From G965212025 sp965237985 (GTDB lineage Bacteria; Pseudomonadota; Gammaproteobacteria; Poriferisulfidales; Oxydemutatoraceae): 64,000 bases of DNA. The stretch is taken from positions 62,001-126,000 of the forward strand of contig OZ250161.1 in assembly GCA_965237985.1 (NCBI GenBank). Reading direction: 5' to 3'. The translations under genes and the position numbers were made by a program. The notes below the pieces were generated by a model. That model had not been told where the DNA came from and made no database searches. It saw only the letters and a program-made list of their open reading frames with translations. This document shows, piece by piece, positions 47,603 to 56,330 of the stretch; the stretch's first letter is position 1, and every line of letters begins with the position of its first letter.

Positions 47603-48501
47603 GATGACAGCACTCCCCCGATGGCAGAGGACACGGTCCGCGCCGTGTATTGGATATCGTCGTTGGCAAGGTGGGAATATTTCAGGGTGATTTCCGGGTC
47701 GGCATGTCCCAGCAATCTCCCGATGGTGATAATATGCTCGCCATGCCCAAGGGCCACGCTGGCGTAAGTGTGGCGCAAGTCATGCATTCGAACGTTTGCC
47801 AGCCCCGCTTGTTCGCGGATGGCGCGCCAATTGTAGTCGATATAACTTTGAGTGATGGTTCCCGCTTTCCCGCGTAAGGCCGGGAAAACATACAGGGACG
47901 TTCTGGGGATTGCTTCCAGAACGTCACGGGCGGCGGATGAGAGGAAAATGGTTTTCGCACCCGTCTTGCTGTCGGGCAAATACAGGTTGCCGTGCCTGCA
48001 GCTTGGCCACTGCAACCCCATCGCTTCCCCTTTCCGGCAACCCGTCAAAATAACAAATTTCAGAAAGGACACCACAAGCGGTGATGTTGCGCGATTGCTT
48101 TCCAAAACGCCCCCAAGCGTTGCCAGTTCATCCGCCGACAAGAACCGCTCCTTTGCCGCCACCTTATAACGGGGGGTGCCTTTGCACGGGTTGGAATTAT
48201 CAGGCCGATAACCGTAAATTTCGGCTTGCTGCATCAGGACGGAAAGAATAGGCAGGGTTCGGTTTGCCATGCCGGGCCGGTTGCCAAGCGAGGCGAACCA
48301 GCGGGTAATATGGCTCTTGTCGCTCTCGCCAATTTTCATCCCTTTGAAAAATGGCAAAATGTGGTGATCGTAGGTGTTGCGGCTGGAACGAAACATGGAA
48401 TCTTTCCAGTGCCGTCTGTAACGGTCAAAGAATATCTCGCCGACTTCCTCAAACAACGCCTGTTTAAGCTCCGGCGGTCTGGGGGTCGCTCTGCTTTGCA
48501 A
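47599..48501 (-). CDS. Second tyrosine recombinase (core and catalytic domains)
   Basis: A 300-residue recombinase with the core-binding domain (FFDRYRRHWKDSMFRSSRNTYDHHILP) and catalytic residues in TGCRKGEAMGL, HDLRHTYAS, LLGHADPEITLKYSH. It has no N-terminal arm-binding domain of its own; that lies in the overlapping frame immediately upstream (48464-48748). The best start in this frame is a TTG at 48501, without a strong ribosome binding site. It is probably the second part of one integrase gene split by a one-base change near a run of five C, or a coupled gene. Confidence 0.85.
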   Translation of the reverse strand: MQSRATPRPPELKQALFEEVGEIFFDRYRRHWKDSMFRSSRNTYDHHILPFFKGMKIGESDKSHITRWFASLGNRPGMANRTLPILSVLMQQAEIYGYRPDNSNPCKGTPRYKVAAKERFLSADELATLGGVLESNRATSPLVVSFLKFVILTGCRKGEAMGLQWPSCRHGNLYLPDSKTGAKTIFLSSAARDVLEAIPRTSLYVFPALRGKAGTITQSYIDYNWRAIREQAGLANVRMHDLRHTYASVALGHGEHIITIGRLLGHADPEITLKYSHLANDDIQYTARTVSSAIGGVLSS

Positions 48502-48748
48502 TACTCCGCAAGGCCAGTGCGCGTGCCTTCGCCTCCGTCAACTTTGTAGTTGAACCAAGGCTATTCCACTTTCGCCGCCCCCTCACCTGAGCCTGAACGA
48601 AGTACGTTTTGCCCCCGCTAGGCGAAACCCGAACGCCAAACCCGGTAAGCTCACCATCGCGAACACTGTAAAATTTTTCTTGGGGTTTAAGGCTATCAAT
48701 CAGTTTTTGGGTTGATTTTTGCTTCTCCATGAGTTTTTCCTTTTGCAT
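48464..48748 (-). CDS. DUF4102-type arm-binding domain of an integrase, separate frame
   Basis: A 94-residue protein, QKLIDSLKPQEKFYSVRDGELTGFGVRVSPSGGKTYFVQ-type in its centre (only short phrases quoted: GELTGFGVRVSPSGGKTY, LTEAKARALALRSIAKQ), which is the N-terminal part of P4-like integrases. It ends ...SDPQTAGA and overlaps the recombinase at 47599-48501 in the +1 frame. Together they would make a full integrase of about 385 residues. No promoter was identified. Confidence 0.7.
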   Translation of the reverse strand: MQKEKLMEKQKSTQKLIDSLKPQEKFYSVRDGELTGFGVRVSPSGGKTYFVQAQVRGRRKWNSLGSTTKLTEAKARALALRSIAKQSDPQTAGA

Positions 48749-49042
48749 TTAATCCATGTTTGAATTTGCTGCAAAGTGGGAAAACAAGAGCTCACCCATT
48801 GCGCAACGCTACACAGAACGCAAGGTATAACCCTTTGATTTTGATGAATTTAACGCGCCACTATTTTTACTTTTAACTACGAAGTAGTGACGGGTGTGGG
48901 CTTTATGAAGCCGGTGCCGGAGATTCCAGATTTCCAACGCACCCGGCTGACGTTATCCGTTTTCATTTCCCTGACAGTCCTCCCTGTTTCGGGTTGCTGA
49001 TGTTTTTTATCCGGGGCTTATTAAGCTAAACTGCACACCTAC
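48749..49042. other. Intergenic region before tolQ
   Basis: No gene recognised. It marks the boundary between the recombinase region and the tol operon. No copy of the tRNA-Ser 3' end, expected if the two were ends of one island, was found here. ybgC and ruvB, common upstream of tolQ, are absent. Confidence 0.4.
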
Positions 49043-49744
49043 ATGAGTCAAGGCATGACAGTTTACGGTCTGGTGACCGAATCCGGGGCAGTGGTGCAGT
49101 TTGTGCTGCTGATCCTGTTGATTGCTTCGGTTTTAAGCTGGGCGTTCATTTTTGAGAAGTGGCGGGAATTAAAAGTGGCTCGTGCCGAAGCGGATCAATT
49201 TGAAGGCAAATTCTGGTCTGGGTCTAACCTGTTCGAGCTTTACGAGACCTATTCTGCTCGTGATGACAATTTTGGAATGGGCGAGATTTTTGTTTCCGGG
49301 TTCGCTGAATTTCAGCGTTTGCGCGAAAGTGACGCGTTTGCTGAAAAAGTATTGAGTGACGGGATTACGCGCGCTATGAGAGTGTCCATTTCGCGCCATG
49401 CGGAGCAATTGGAAAAACGTTTGAATTTCCTTGCGACCGTGGGTTCTGTGTCCCCATACGTGGGTTTGTTTGGGACAGTGTGGGGCATCATGCATGCTTT
49501 CATTTCGCTTAGCGATGTGCGTCAGGCGACCTTGGCGCTGGTGGCGCCGGGCATCGCCGAGGCTTTGGTGGCGACTGCCATGGGTCTCGTGGCCGCCATC
49601 CCGGCCGTTGTTGCGTATAACCGTTATCGTGAAACTACCGAGCGGCTGATTACCCGTTACGACAACTTCGTTGAGGAATTTTTTGGGATTCTCATCACTC
49701 AGGCGAAACCGGCTGGTCAAACAGGCGAAGCTGCCGAAAATTGA
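49043..49744 (+). CDS. tolQ: TolQ, inner-membrane proton channel subunit
   Basis: With TolR, TolQ converts proton flow into motion of TolA for outer-membrane constriction at division. The 233-residue protein has three membrane segments: FVLLILLIASVLSWAFIFE near the N-terminus, and two in the C-terminal half (SVSPYVGLFGTVWGIMHAF and ATAMGLVAAIPAVVAYN). The conserved Thr and Pro of these helices are present. tolR begins three bases after the stop. Confidence 0.96.
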   Translation: MSQGMTVYGLVTESGAVVQFVLLILLIASVLSWAFIFEKWRELKVARAEADQFEGKFWSGSNLFELYETYSARDDNFGMGEIFVSGFAEFQRLRESDAFAEKVLSDGITRAMRVSISRHAEQLEKRLNFLATVGSVSPYVGLFGTVWGIMHAFISLSDVRQATLALVAPGIAEALVATAMGLVAAIPAVVAYNRYRETTERLITRYDNFVEEFFGILITQAKPAGQTGEAAEN

Positions 49745-49747
49745 ACA

Positions 49748-50209
49748 ATGCCTCGTGTCCCAAAACGTCCTCTGATTTCGGAAATCAATGTCGTGCCCTA
49801 CATCGACGTTATGCTGGTGTTGCTGGTTATTTTCATGATTACGGTTCCTTTGATTCAGCAGGGGGTAGAAATCAACTTGCCTGAAGTAGAGGGGAAGCCG
49901 GTTACCGATGCGGATGGCGCGCCGGTTACTGATCCGTTAATTGTTACGGTGGAACGCGATGGGAAACTTTGGGTCAATCGCCAGGGTGTTGGGGAAACGG
50001 CCATGGACTTGGAGGGGATTGCGGACGCTTTGCAGCAGCTGTTGCCGGAAAATCATTACGAGGTCTATTTGCGGGCGGATGAACATGCCAGATATGGTGA
50101 TGTGGTGAAGGTTCTGGTCACCATTCAGGAACTCTTTCCCGAGGGCGTGGCAGGAGGACAGACTGTCGGCCTGATAACAGCCCCGCCGCCTGATGAGGAA
50201 AACTTTTGA
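49748..50209 (+). CDS. tolR: TolR
   Basis: TolR holds the proton-binding Asp in its single membrane helix: INVVPYIDVMLVLLVIFMI (Asp about residue 23). The 153-residue protein has the usual periplasmic domain. The C-terminus overlaps the possible ATG start of tolA by 17 bases. Confidence 0.96.
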   Translation: MPRVPKRPLISEINVVPYIDVMLVLLVIFMITVPLIQQGVEINLPEVEGKPVTDADGAPVTDPLIVTVERDGKLWVNRQGVGETAMDLEGIADALQQLLPENHYEVYLRADEHARYGDVVKVLVTIQELFPEGVAGGQTVGLITAPPPDEENF

Positions 50210-51209
50210 AGTGAACCTGGAAAGGCTTTGGCTCCGGGGTGGTGAAACGCGGAAAAACAAGTCTTTATTTTCTCTTGTCCTTGTTGCATCCTTGGCATTG
50301 CATGCATTGGTCATTGGTGTCCTTGCCATGGTTATTACCGCCCCGGGGACAAGTGCCACTCCAACCCGTGCTCCCCTGTCGGGAGTCGTTCAGGCAACGG
50401 CGGTCAGTGCGGCGCAGGTTGAACGCTGGCGCGAGCGGAAAGTAGCAGAAAAACGCAGGTTGCAAGAGGAGAAAATGACTGAACAGCGGGAGAAAGAACG
50501 GGTTGCCCGCAAGCAGCGGGAGGCACAGGAAGCAAAGCGTGCCGCAAAAAGAGAAGCGGATATCATGGTGCGCAAGCAGGAAGTGATGGAGGCCAAAAGG
50601 AGATCAGAAGCGGCTGAGGCGCGTAGAAAGGCGGAAGAAGCCAAGGCGAAAGCGGCGGCTGAGGCGCGTAGAAAGGCGGAAGAGGCCAAGGCGAAAGCGG
50701 CGGCTGAGGTACGTAGAAAGGCGGAAGAGGCCAAGGCGAAAGCGGCGGCTGAGGTACGTAGAAAGGCGGAAGAAGCCAAAGTGAAAGCGGCGGCTGAGGT
50801 ACGTAGAAAGGCGGAAGAAGCCAAGGTGAAAGCGGCGGCTGAGGTGCGCAGAAAGGCGGAAGAAGCCAAGGCGAAAGCGGCGGTAGAGGCACAGCTTCGT
50901 GCGGAAGCCGAGGCGCGCCGCAGCCGTGAATTGGTGTTGCTGGTCAACAAATATGTACGCGATATCGAAAATAGGATTCGGTCAGTGTGGAGCGTCCCGC
51001 CCGGTGGCATTGGTCATGGTGACTGCACCATTCGTTTGGAGCAGGACAGAAGCGGCATGGTAAGAAGCGTGCAGATCCAAAGCTGCGAGGGCAACCAGTT
51101 ATATCGCCAATCGCTTGAAGAGGCAGTGTTGAAAGCAGCTCCTTTGCCACTGCCGGGTGCTGCGGAGATCTTTGATGCGGAGGTCGAAGTCACATTCAGA
51201 CTTCAGTAG
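50193..51209 (+). CDS. tolA: TolA
   Basis: TolA spans the periplasm and links TolQR to the outer membrane. The 338-residue protein has one N-terminal membrane helix (SLFSLVLVASLALHALVIGVL), a long Lys/Glu/Ala-rich helical rod (about residues 70-245), and a compact C-terminal domain with VRDIENRIRSVWSVPPG. The rod contains six near-identical 14-residue repeats AEEAKxKAAAEvRRK. A GTG at 50211 with gagga about 11 bases upstream is an alternative start that would avoid overlap with tolR. Confidence 0.94.
   Translation: MRKTFEVNLERLWLRGGETRKNKSLFSLVLVASLALHALVIGVLAMVITAPGTSATPTRAPLSGVVQATAVSAAQVERWRERKVAEKRRLQEEKMTEQREKERVARKQREAQEAKRAAKREADIMVRKQEVMEAKRRSEAAEARRKAEEAKAKAAAEARRKAEEAKAKAAAEVRRKAEEAKAKAAAEVRRKAEEAKVKAAAEVRRKAEEAKVKAAAEVRRKAEEAKAKAAVEAQLRAEAEARRSRELVLLVNKYVRDIENRIRSVWSVPPGGIGHGDCTIRLEQDRSGMVRSVQIQSCEGNQLYRQSLEEAVLKAAPLPLPGAAEIFDAEVEVTFRLQ
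50625..50880 (+). repeat. 42-bp repeats in the tolA rod, six copies
   Basis: Each unit encodes 14 residues (RKAEEAKxKAAAEx) and keeps the reading frame. Copies are almost identical at DNA level (gtagaaaggcggaagaagcc recurring), which is more uniform than the amino-acid bias of TolA rods alone would require. Confidence 0.9.
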
Positions 51210-51257
51210 GCATGAATGTTGCCAGGAATTTCAGCCAGAGTGTTGCCGGAGCTGCGA

Positions 51258-52613
51258 ATGGACTTTAGGAATGGTATTTTTCCCGTGCTCAGGGGCAAGG
51301 GTCGCGGCTTCCTGTTTTTCTTTCTGGCTGCGTGGTTTTTTCTGTTGCTTACGCCTCCGTCGTCGGCGGTGTTGAAAGTCGATGTCAGGGAAGGGCAGCG
51401 CGGTAAAATTCCCATCGTCGTCTTGCCTTTTCCTGGAGAAGAAGAGGGCCCAAGAAATTACAGTGGCATCATTGCTTCGGATCTGGAGCTTACCGGCCAG
51501 TTTGCGGTACGCGGTCTGGATGTCCGGGATCTGTCCGTGACAGTTGGGCAAGAAAAAACAGATTACGCCGGGTGGCTCAAACGGGGAATTGAAAAGTTTG
51601 TTACCGGTGAAGTGATACGCAGTCCGGCGACCCACCTGCCAGAGTTGCGATTTGAATTACATGACCCAATCAGGGGACAACGTGTGTTTGTTAAATCATT
51701 CAGTATTCGTGCCCTTCCGAAACGTCTGGATCATGTCAGCCGCCTGGCACATACGGCCAGCAACGCGCTGTACAAAAGCCTCACCGGCATGCCTGGTATT
51801 TTTACTTCGCAATTGGCTTTTGTCAGTTCGGAGAAGACCGGTTTGAAAAGTCGTATTTACAATCTTTGCCTCAGCGATGTTGATGGTCAAAACATTTTCG
51901 TTTTGTTTTCCTCGAAAACATTGCTGATGTCTCCTGTCTGGTCGCCAAGCGGACAGGAAGTCGCTTTCGTGTCTTTTGCCAGTGGCCAGCCGGAACTGCT
52001 CATCAAGCCCTTGAATAAACGCCCGATAAGAACTTTGGCACCATTGACCGGCGCTGCTTTCTCCCCCGCCTGGTCGCGCGATGGTAACCACCTGGCTTAT
52101 ACTGGTCTGCGGAATGGGAATTCTGAAATCTATGTTCTTGATTTGTCTACGAAACAGGTGCAGCGAGTCACCAATAATCTGGCAATAGACACGGAACCGG
52201 CGTGGGCACCGGATGGTACGCTTTATTTTACTTCGGATCGCAGTGGCAACCCGCAGCTGTACAAAACCGCCTGGTTGGATCCGCACCCGCAACGGGTGAC
52301 TTTTTCGGGTTCGTATAACTCTGATGCGGCGGTATCTCCCGATGGGTCCCGCTTGGCTTTCCTCGGTGTGCGTGACGGAAAGTATTCTATTGTGATCAGG
52401 CACTTGAGTGAAAAGTCGGAAATCATTTTAAGCACCGGGCAGCTTGACGAAAGCCCACGGTTTCTCGGCAATGGTTTTTTGCTTGGCTATCTTACGAGCG
52501 AGGGTTCAGAAAGCATTCTTGGTGTCGCAACAGTGGACGGCCTTTTTGGCAGGAAGCTCAGATTGCGAAAAAGTAATGTCCGGGCAATTTCGTGGTCCCC
52601 TTTAAGACGATGA
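51258..52613 (+). CDS. tolB: TolB, periplasmic beta-propeller
   Basis: TolB links TolA and Pal and helps septal peptidoglycan processing. ATG 51258 with ggag upstream gives MDFRNGIFPVLRGKG and a clear signal peptide; a longer frame opens at 51216. The protein has the N-terminal domain (IPIVVLPFP, ASDLELTGQF) and six propeller blades with SPVWSPSGQEVAFVS, FSPAWSRDGNHLAYT and AVSPDGSRLAFLG. The stop overlaps the start of cpoB (ATGA). The expected pal gene between tolB and cpoB is absent. Confidence 0.95.
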   Translation: MDFRNGIFPVLRGKGRGFLFFFLAAWFFLLLTPPSSAVLKVDVREGQRGKIPIVVLPFPGEEEGPRNYSGIIASDLELTGQFAVRGLDVRDLSVTVGQEKTDYAGWLKRGIEKFVTGEVIRSPATHLPELRFELHDPIRGQRVFVKSFSIRALPKRLDHVSRLAHTASNALYKSLTGMPGIFTSQLAFVSSEKTGLKSRIYNLCLSDVDGQNIFVLFSSKTLLMSPVWSPSGQEVAFVSFASGQPELLIKPLNKRPIRTLAPLTGAAFSPAWSRDGNHLAYTGLRNGNSEIYVLDLSTKQVQRVTNNLAIDTEPAWAPDGTLYFTSDRSGNPQLYKTAWLDPHPQRVTFSGSYNSDAAVSPDGSRLAFLGVRDGKYSIVIRHLSEKSEIILSTGQLDESPRFLGNGFLLGYLTSEGSESILGVATVDGLFGRKLRLRKSNVRAISWSPLRR

Positions 52614-53533
52614 TTGCTGGCCCGCATTCGTGCCCCTTGGCACGGTCTTCAATAAGCGTTCCAGGCTGTCTGTGGTGTGCATGCCTGGGTCTTGTCATCG
52701 CGTTTTATTCGTTTTCTCTGCATGCGCAAAATACCGAGGAGGCGCCCCAGTTTGAGGCTCAACAGGTGCGGAGTTTTCAAGTCATTCTTTTGGAACGTGT
52801 TGAAAATCTGCATCGGGAACTGCAGGCCTTTCGGGGGCGAAATGAAGTGCTGCGTGCCGAATTGACGGCGTTGCGCAGCCAATTGGAATCCTTGGAAAAA
52901 ACAGTGGCCGAATTGCCGGACACGAAGCATTTTTCAGTGCAGTTGTCTTCCCCGCATCACGTTGTCCTTCCTGGATCAGTGGGGCGGAGTGGTGAGCTTG
53001 GCAACGCGGTGCCGGATATGGTACCCGCCTCAACCCGACGGAAGACAGGCACCGCCCGTCTGGTAGTCGACAGCTCGCCACGTGCTTTGTCCGCAAGGTG
53101 GTCTCCAGATCTGTTGCCGGGAGCAACGCAGGGAGGAGCCGGTTCCGATGGCAGTGATGATCGGGATTACTACTTGGCACTTGCCCCGTTGAAAAGCGGG
53201 GACTTCGCGGTCATGAGGCACAGGCTCCAGGAATATGTGGATACACATCGTAGTGGTGTGTACTTGGCTTCTGCCTGGTACTGGATTGGGGAAAGCTGGT
53301 ACGAACAGGGAGACTACAAAGAAGCACGGCAGATATTTGAACAGTTTCTACAGGATTACCCGCAACACGAGCGGTATCACGATGTGCGTTTCAAGCTTGC
53401 TGAAATCTACCGTGCGCAAGGACAGATGAGGCAGGCGAGGATGTTTCTTGAAGCGCTTTCCGGCGTGGCGGATGAACGGATCAGCACGGTAGCCCGACAA
53501 CGTTTGAAAACGCTGGGTGATGTGCAGCAATGA
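52610..53533 (+). CDS. cpoB: CpoB (YbgF), Tol-associated coordinator of peptidoglycan synthesis
   Basis: CpoB regulates PBP1B through Tol. The 307-residue protein has a signal peptide ending in LHAQ, an N-terminal coiled coil (ILLERVENLHRELQAFRGRNEVLRAELTALRSQLES), a low-complexity linker and a C-terminal TPR domain (AWYWIGESWYEQGDYKEAR, DVRFKLAEIYRAQGQMRQA). The ATG overlaps the tolB stop by four bases, so it is coupled to tolB. Confidence 0.93.
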   Translation: MIAGPHSCPLARSSISVPGCLWCACLGLVIAFYSFSLHAQNTEEAPQFEAQQVRSFQVILLERVENLHRELQAFRGRNEVLRAELTALRSQLESLEKTVAELPDTKHFSVQLSSPHHVVLPGSVGRSGELGNAVPDMVPASTRRKTGTARLVVDSSPRALSARWSPDLLPGATQGGAGSDGSDDRDYYLALAPLKSGDFAVMRHRLQEYVDTHRSGVYLASAWYWIGESWYEQGDYKEARQIFEQFLQDYPQHERYHDVRFKLAEIYRAQGQMRQARMFLEALSGVADERISTVARQRLKTLGDVQQ

Positions 53534-53538
53534 GTTGA

Positions 53539-54207
53539 GTGCCTGAGCCGACTCCTTCCCTCCGCCTGATTCGCAATGATTTGCGGGTGAGTGAAATCTT
53601 TTTTTCCATCCAGGGAGAGTCTTTGACGGCGGGTGTGCCGACTGTGTTCGTGCGTCTTGTTGGTTGTCCTCTGCGTTGTTCTTATTGTGATACGGAGTAT
53701 GCCTTCCATGGCGGGAAATGGATGGACATGCAACAAGTGCTGCGTTCTGTCAGCCGTTACCCGACACGTTTTGTGACCGTTACCGGGGGTGAACCATTGG
53801 TACAAAAAGCCTGCCTGTGCCTCTTGACCCGCTTGTGTGACAGTGGTTACCAGGTGTCACTTGAAACCAGTGGAGCTTTGTGCCTGAGTGGCGTTGACCT
53901 GCGCACCACCATTGTCATGGACATTAAGACCCCGGGCTCCGGGGAAGTGGCGAGGAATGATTTTGCAAACCTCAATTTTCTGAAAGAAACTGATCAGATC
54001 AAGTTTGTGATTTGTAATCGGAATGACTATGAGTGGTCCAGGAAGCAACTGATGAAACGCGACTTTTCCTGCAAAGTGCTTTTTTCTCCGGCATGGGGAT
54101 GCCAGTCGCCGACAGAACTTGCCGAGTGGATAATGGCAGATGGCCTTGTCGTGCGTCTTCAGTTGCAGATCCACAAAGTGCTGTGGGGCGACACACCGGG
54201 CAGATGA
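53539..54207 (+). CDS. queE: 7-carboxy-7-deazaguanine synthase QueE
   Basis: Radical SAM enzyme of queuosine synthesis. The GTG at 53539 lies five bases after cpoB. The 222-residue protein has the CPLRCSYCDTEYAF cluster motif (CxxxCxxC), and TVTGGEPL and DIKTPGSG segments. The neighbouring gene is queC, so the two belong to one pathway. Confidence 0.95.
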   Translation: MPEPTPSLRLIRNDLRVSEIFFSIQGESLTAGVPTVFVRLVGCPLRCSYCDTEYAFHGGKWMDMQQVLRSVSRYPTRFVTVTGGEPLVQKACLCLLTRLCDSGYQVSLETSGALCLSGVDLRTTIVMDIKTPGSGEVARNDFANLNFLKETDQIKFVICNRNDYEWSRKQLMKRDFSCKVLFSPAWGCQSPTELAEWIMADGLVVRLQLQIHKVLWGDTPGR

Positions 54208-54220
54208 GCACGGTTGACCG

Positions 54221-54952
54221 GTGCGCCGAGTTTCCCCCCGTCCTCGGACTTTCCTGATTTTGAGTCGCATAACAGACAGGGGGCTCCCTCCGGCTGTGGT
54301 GTTGCTTTCCGGCGGAATGGATTCGGCAACTGTTTTGGCAGTAGCGGCGGGAGATTACAACTGCTACGCTTTGAGCTTCAGCTATGGTCAGAAACACGCA
54401 GCAGAACTGAATGCCGCGCAGGAAATTGCTCAACAGTTTGCGGTAAAAGAGCATGTCATTTTTCCTGTGGACCTGACGATGTTTGGTGGTTCGGCTTTGA
54501 CGGATGCGAAAATTCCGGTTCCGAAAAGGGGCGCTTCAGGGGAGGGAATCCCGAGTACCTATGTTCCGGCACGCAACTTGATTTTTTTGTCGTTGGCTTT
54601 GGCCTGGGCGGAGACGCTTGGCAGTCGTCATATTTTCATTGGTGCCAACGTAGTGGATTATTCTGGTTATCCCGATTGCCGTCCGGAATTTTTCCGGTCT
54701 TTTGAAGCGACCGGGAGTCTTGCTACGCGGGCTGTTGAAAGTGGGCATTCGGTTGTGGTGCATAGCCCCTTGTTGGAAATGAGCAAAGCGGAAATTATTC
54801 TTTTGGGCGTAGGGCTGGGTTTGGATTATTCGCAAACGGTGTCATGCTATAGTGCGGATACACGTGGATTGGCGTGTGGCGCATGCGAGGCCTGCTTCTT
54901 CCGGAGGAGGGGTTTTGCGGAAGCGGGAATCCCGGATCCAACCAGATATTGA
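54221..54952 (+). CDS. queC: 7-cyano-7-deazaguanine synthase QueC
   Basis: Converts 7-carboxy-7-deazaguanine to preQ0. The PP-loop VVLLSGGMDSATVLA is near the N-terminus. Family motifs GIPSTYVPARNLIFLSLALAWAE and GANVVDYSGYPDCRPEF follow, and the zinc site has CYSADTRGLACGACEACFFRRRGF. GTG 54221 gives 243 residues; TTG 54260 would remove a 13-residue N-terminal stretch and is a plausible alternative. Confidence 0.95.
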   Translation: MRRVSPRPRTFLILSRITDRGLPPAVVLLSGGMDSATVLAVAAGDYNCYALSFSYGQKHAAELNAAQEIAQQFAVKEHVIFPVDLTMFGGSALTDAKIPVPKRGASGEGIPSTYVPARNLIFLSLALAWAETLGSRHIFIGANVVDYSGYPDCRPEFFRSFEATGSLATRAVESGHSVVVHSPLLEMSKAEIILLGVGLGLDYSQTVSCYSADTRGLACGACEACFFRRRGFAEAGIPDPTRY

Positions 54953-54985
54953 CAGTAGGTGTTTTTTTTGTGGCAGCTGATGTAC

Positions 54986-55058
54986 GGGTCGTTAGCTCAG
55001 CTGGTAGAGCAACGGACTTTTAATCCGCTGGTCGCAGGTTCGAATCCTGCACGACCCA
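54986..55058 (+). tRNA. tRNA-Lys (TTT)
   Basis: The acceptor stem gggtcgt/acgaccc, D-loop agctcagctggtagagc, anticodon loop ctTTTaa and T-arm gcaggttcgaatcctgc are all standard. CCA is not fully encoded. A T-run with flanking complementary cccac/gtggg follows and may form a terminator. Confidence 0.97.
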
Positions 55059-55114
55059 CATTTTTTTGTGGGCAGATGTTGGTGTTTTCTTTTCATATTT
55101 CATAGGTTGCTCTA

Positions 55115-55462
55115 ATGACGACGCAGGATAGTGTGTTCAGGAAAATTATTGACCGCAGCATCGATGCGGACATTGTCTACGAGGATGATCTGTGTCTGGC
55201 GTTCAAGGATAGCCGGCCGGTCGCCCCGACGCATGTGCTGATCATTCCCAAAAAGCCAATTCCCAGGCTGTCGGATGCCACTGCACAGGACCAGGAACTG
55301 TTAGGTCATTTGTTCATCAAAGCGCGGGAAGTGGCAGTGTTACTGGGTTGCGAAGACGCTTTTCGTCTGGTAGTCAACAACGGTGCAGAAGCCGGGCAGA
55401 CGGTGTTTCATTTGCATATACACCTGCTTGCCGGGCGGCCTCTCAGCTGGCCACCCGGCTGA
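55115..55462 (+). CDS. hinT: HIT-family protein (HinT-like purine nucleoside phosphoramidase)
   Basis: The 115-residue protein has the HIT motif HLHIHLL near the C-terminus, with the typical preceding VVNNGAEAGQTVFHLH, and the N-terminal IVYEDDLCLAFKDSRPVAPTHVLIIPKKPI. It has normal length for the HinT group. No operon partner on the same strand. Confidence 0.93.
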   Translation: MTTQDSVFRKIIDRSIDADIVYEDDLCLAFKDSRPVAPTHVLIIPKKPIPRLSDATAQDQELLGHLFIKAREVAVLLGCEDAFRLVVNNGAEAGQTVFHLHIHLLAGRPLSWPPG

Positions 55463-55472
55463 GCACCGGTCG

Positions 55473-56330
55473 TTACTGCACAGGCGGCTTTCCTTCCTTT
55501 CGGGACCTATTGGCTGCACAGTCTTCGGTGGGCATTTCCTCAACCAGGAAACTCGGGTCCAGTCGTTTTTCAAACCAGTTTACCCGCCAGTCAAGATGCG
55601 GGCCGGTCGCGCGTCCCGTGGCACCGACTTCCCCGATGATTTCTCCCTGTTCTACACGGTCCTTGTGTCTGACCAACAGTTTTTCAAGATGCAGGAAAGA
55701 CGATGAAATGCCATGCCCGTGGTCTATGATGAGTGTCCCTCCTGAAAAAAACAGGTCATTTTCCGCGAGGGTTACTTCGCCGCCGGCAGGTGCGCGCACT
55801 GGCGTGTGTGTTGGACACGTCACGTCGATTCCGTAATGCGGCCTGGCAGACCTGCCGTTCAGTATCCTTTGACTGCCATAAACCCCGGTCACAATTCCGT
55901 ATAGAGGCCAGATAAACGGTCCGACAAAGTTACCGTTGGCGCTGTCCACTGCCCGTGCCTTGCGCACCATGCGGGTTTCTTTTCGAATGCGCGACCAGTG
56001 TTTTGGATCGGGGCTGACTTTTTGGGCCTGCAGTCCGCGGACATGTTGTGTCTGATAGGTGCGTTTCGTGATCGTCAAGGTTCTGGAATTCCTTTTCCCT
56101 CCGGGAGTTTCTATTCTCAGGGTAGCTTCGGCCTGTGCATCTCTTCCGAACCCGAAAACGAATTTTCCTGCGCGGGTCAGCTGTAGCCTTCGGTTGTCCA
56201 GGTATACGGAATTCCCAGGTCTTGTTGTCCCCGACACCAAGCCTCCCTGGGTAAAGTTTCCGTGAAGATCCAGTTGCGCCAGTGCGGGCCTGGCAAACAG
56301 CAGGCACAGCAAAATACAAAGTGTCTGCAT
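55473..56330 (-). CDS. M23-family (LytM-type) peptidase
   Basis: Exported 285-residue protein from ATG 56330 with signal peptide MQTLCILLCLLFARPALAQ; a longer frame begins at 56384. The N-terminal half resembles the beta domain found before LytM in related proteins. The catalytic region has RPHYGIDVTCP and TGPHLDWRVNW, giving the zinc-binding His and Asp and the HxD-type motif common in one M23 subgroup. All metal-binding positions needed for activity appear present. Role: cell-wall endopeptidase or activator of amidases. Confidence 0.88.
   Translation of the reverse strand: MQTLCILLCLLFARPALAQLDLHGNFTQGGLVSGTTRPGNSVYLDNRRLQLTRAGKFVFGFGRDAQAEATLRIETPGGKRNSRTLTITKRTYQTQHVRGLQAQKVSPDPKHWSRIRKETRMVRKARAVDSANGNFVGPFIWPLYGIVTGVYGSQRILNGRSARPHYGIDVTCPTHTPVRAPAGGEVTLAENDLFFSGGTLIIDHGHGISSSFLHLEKLLVRHKDRVEQGEIIGEVGATGRATGPHLDWRVNWFEKRLDPSFLVEEMPTEDCAANRSRKEGKPPVQ

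Noticed and set aside
43171..48900. Single genomic island from tRNA-Ser to the recombinase operon
   Set aside because: No duplicate of the tRNA 3' end was found near the recombinases, and the tRNA 3' end faces away from them. Separate insertions are more likely.
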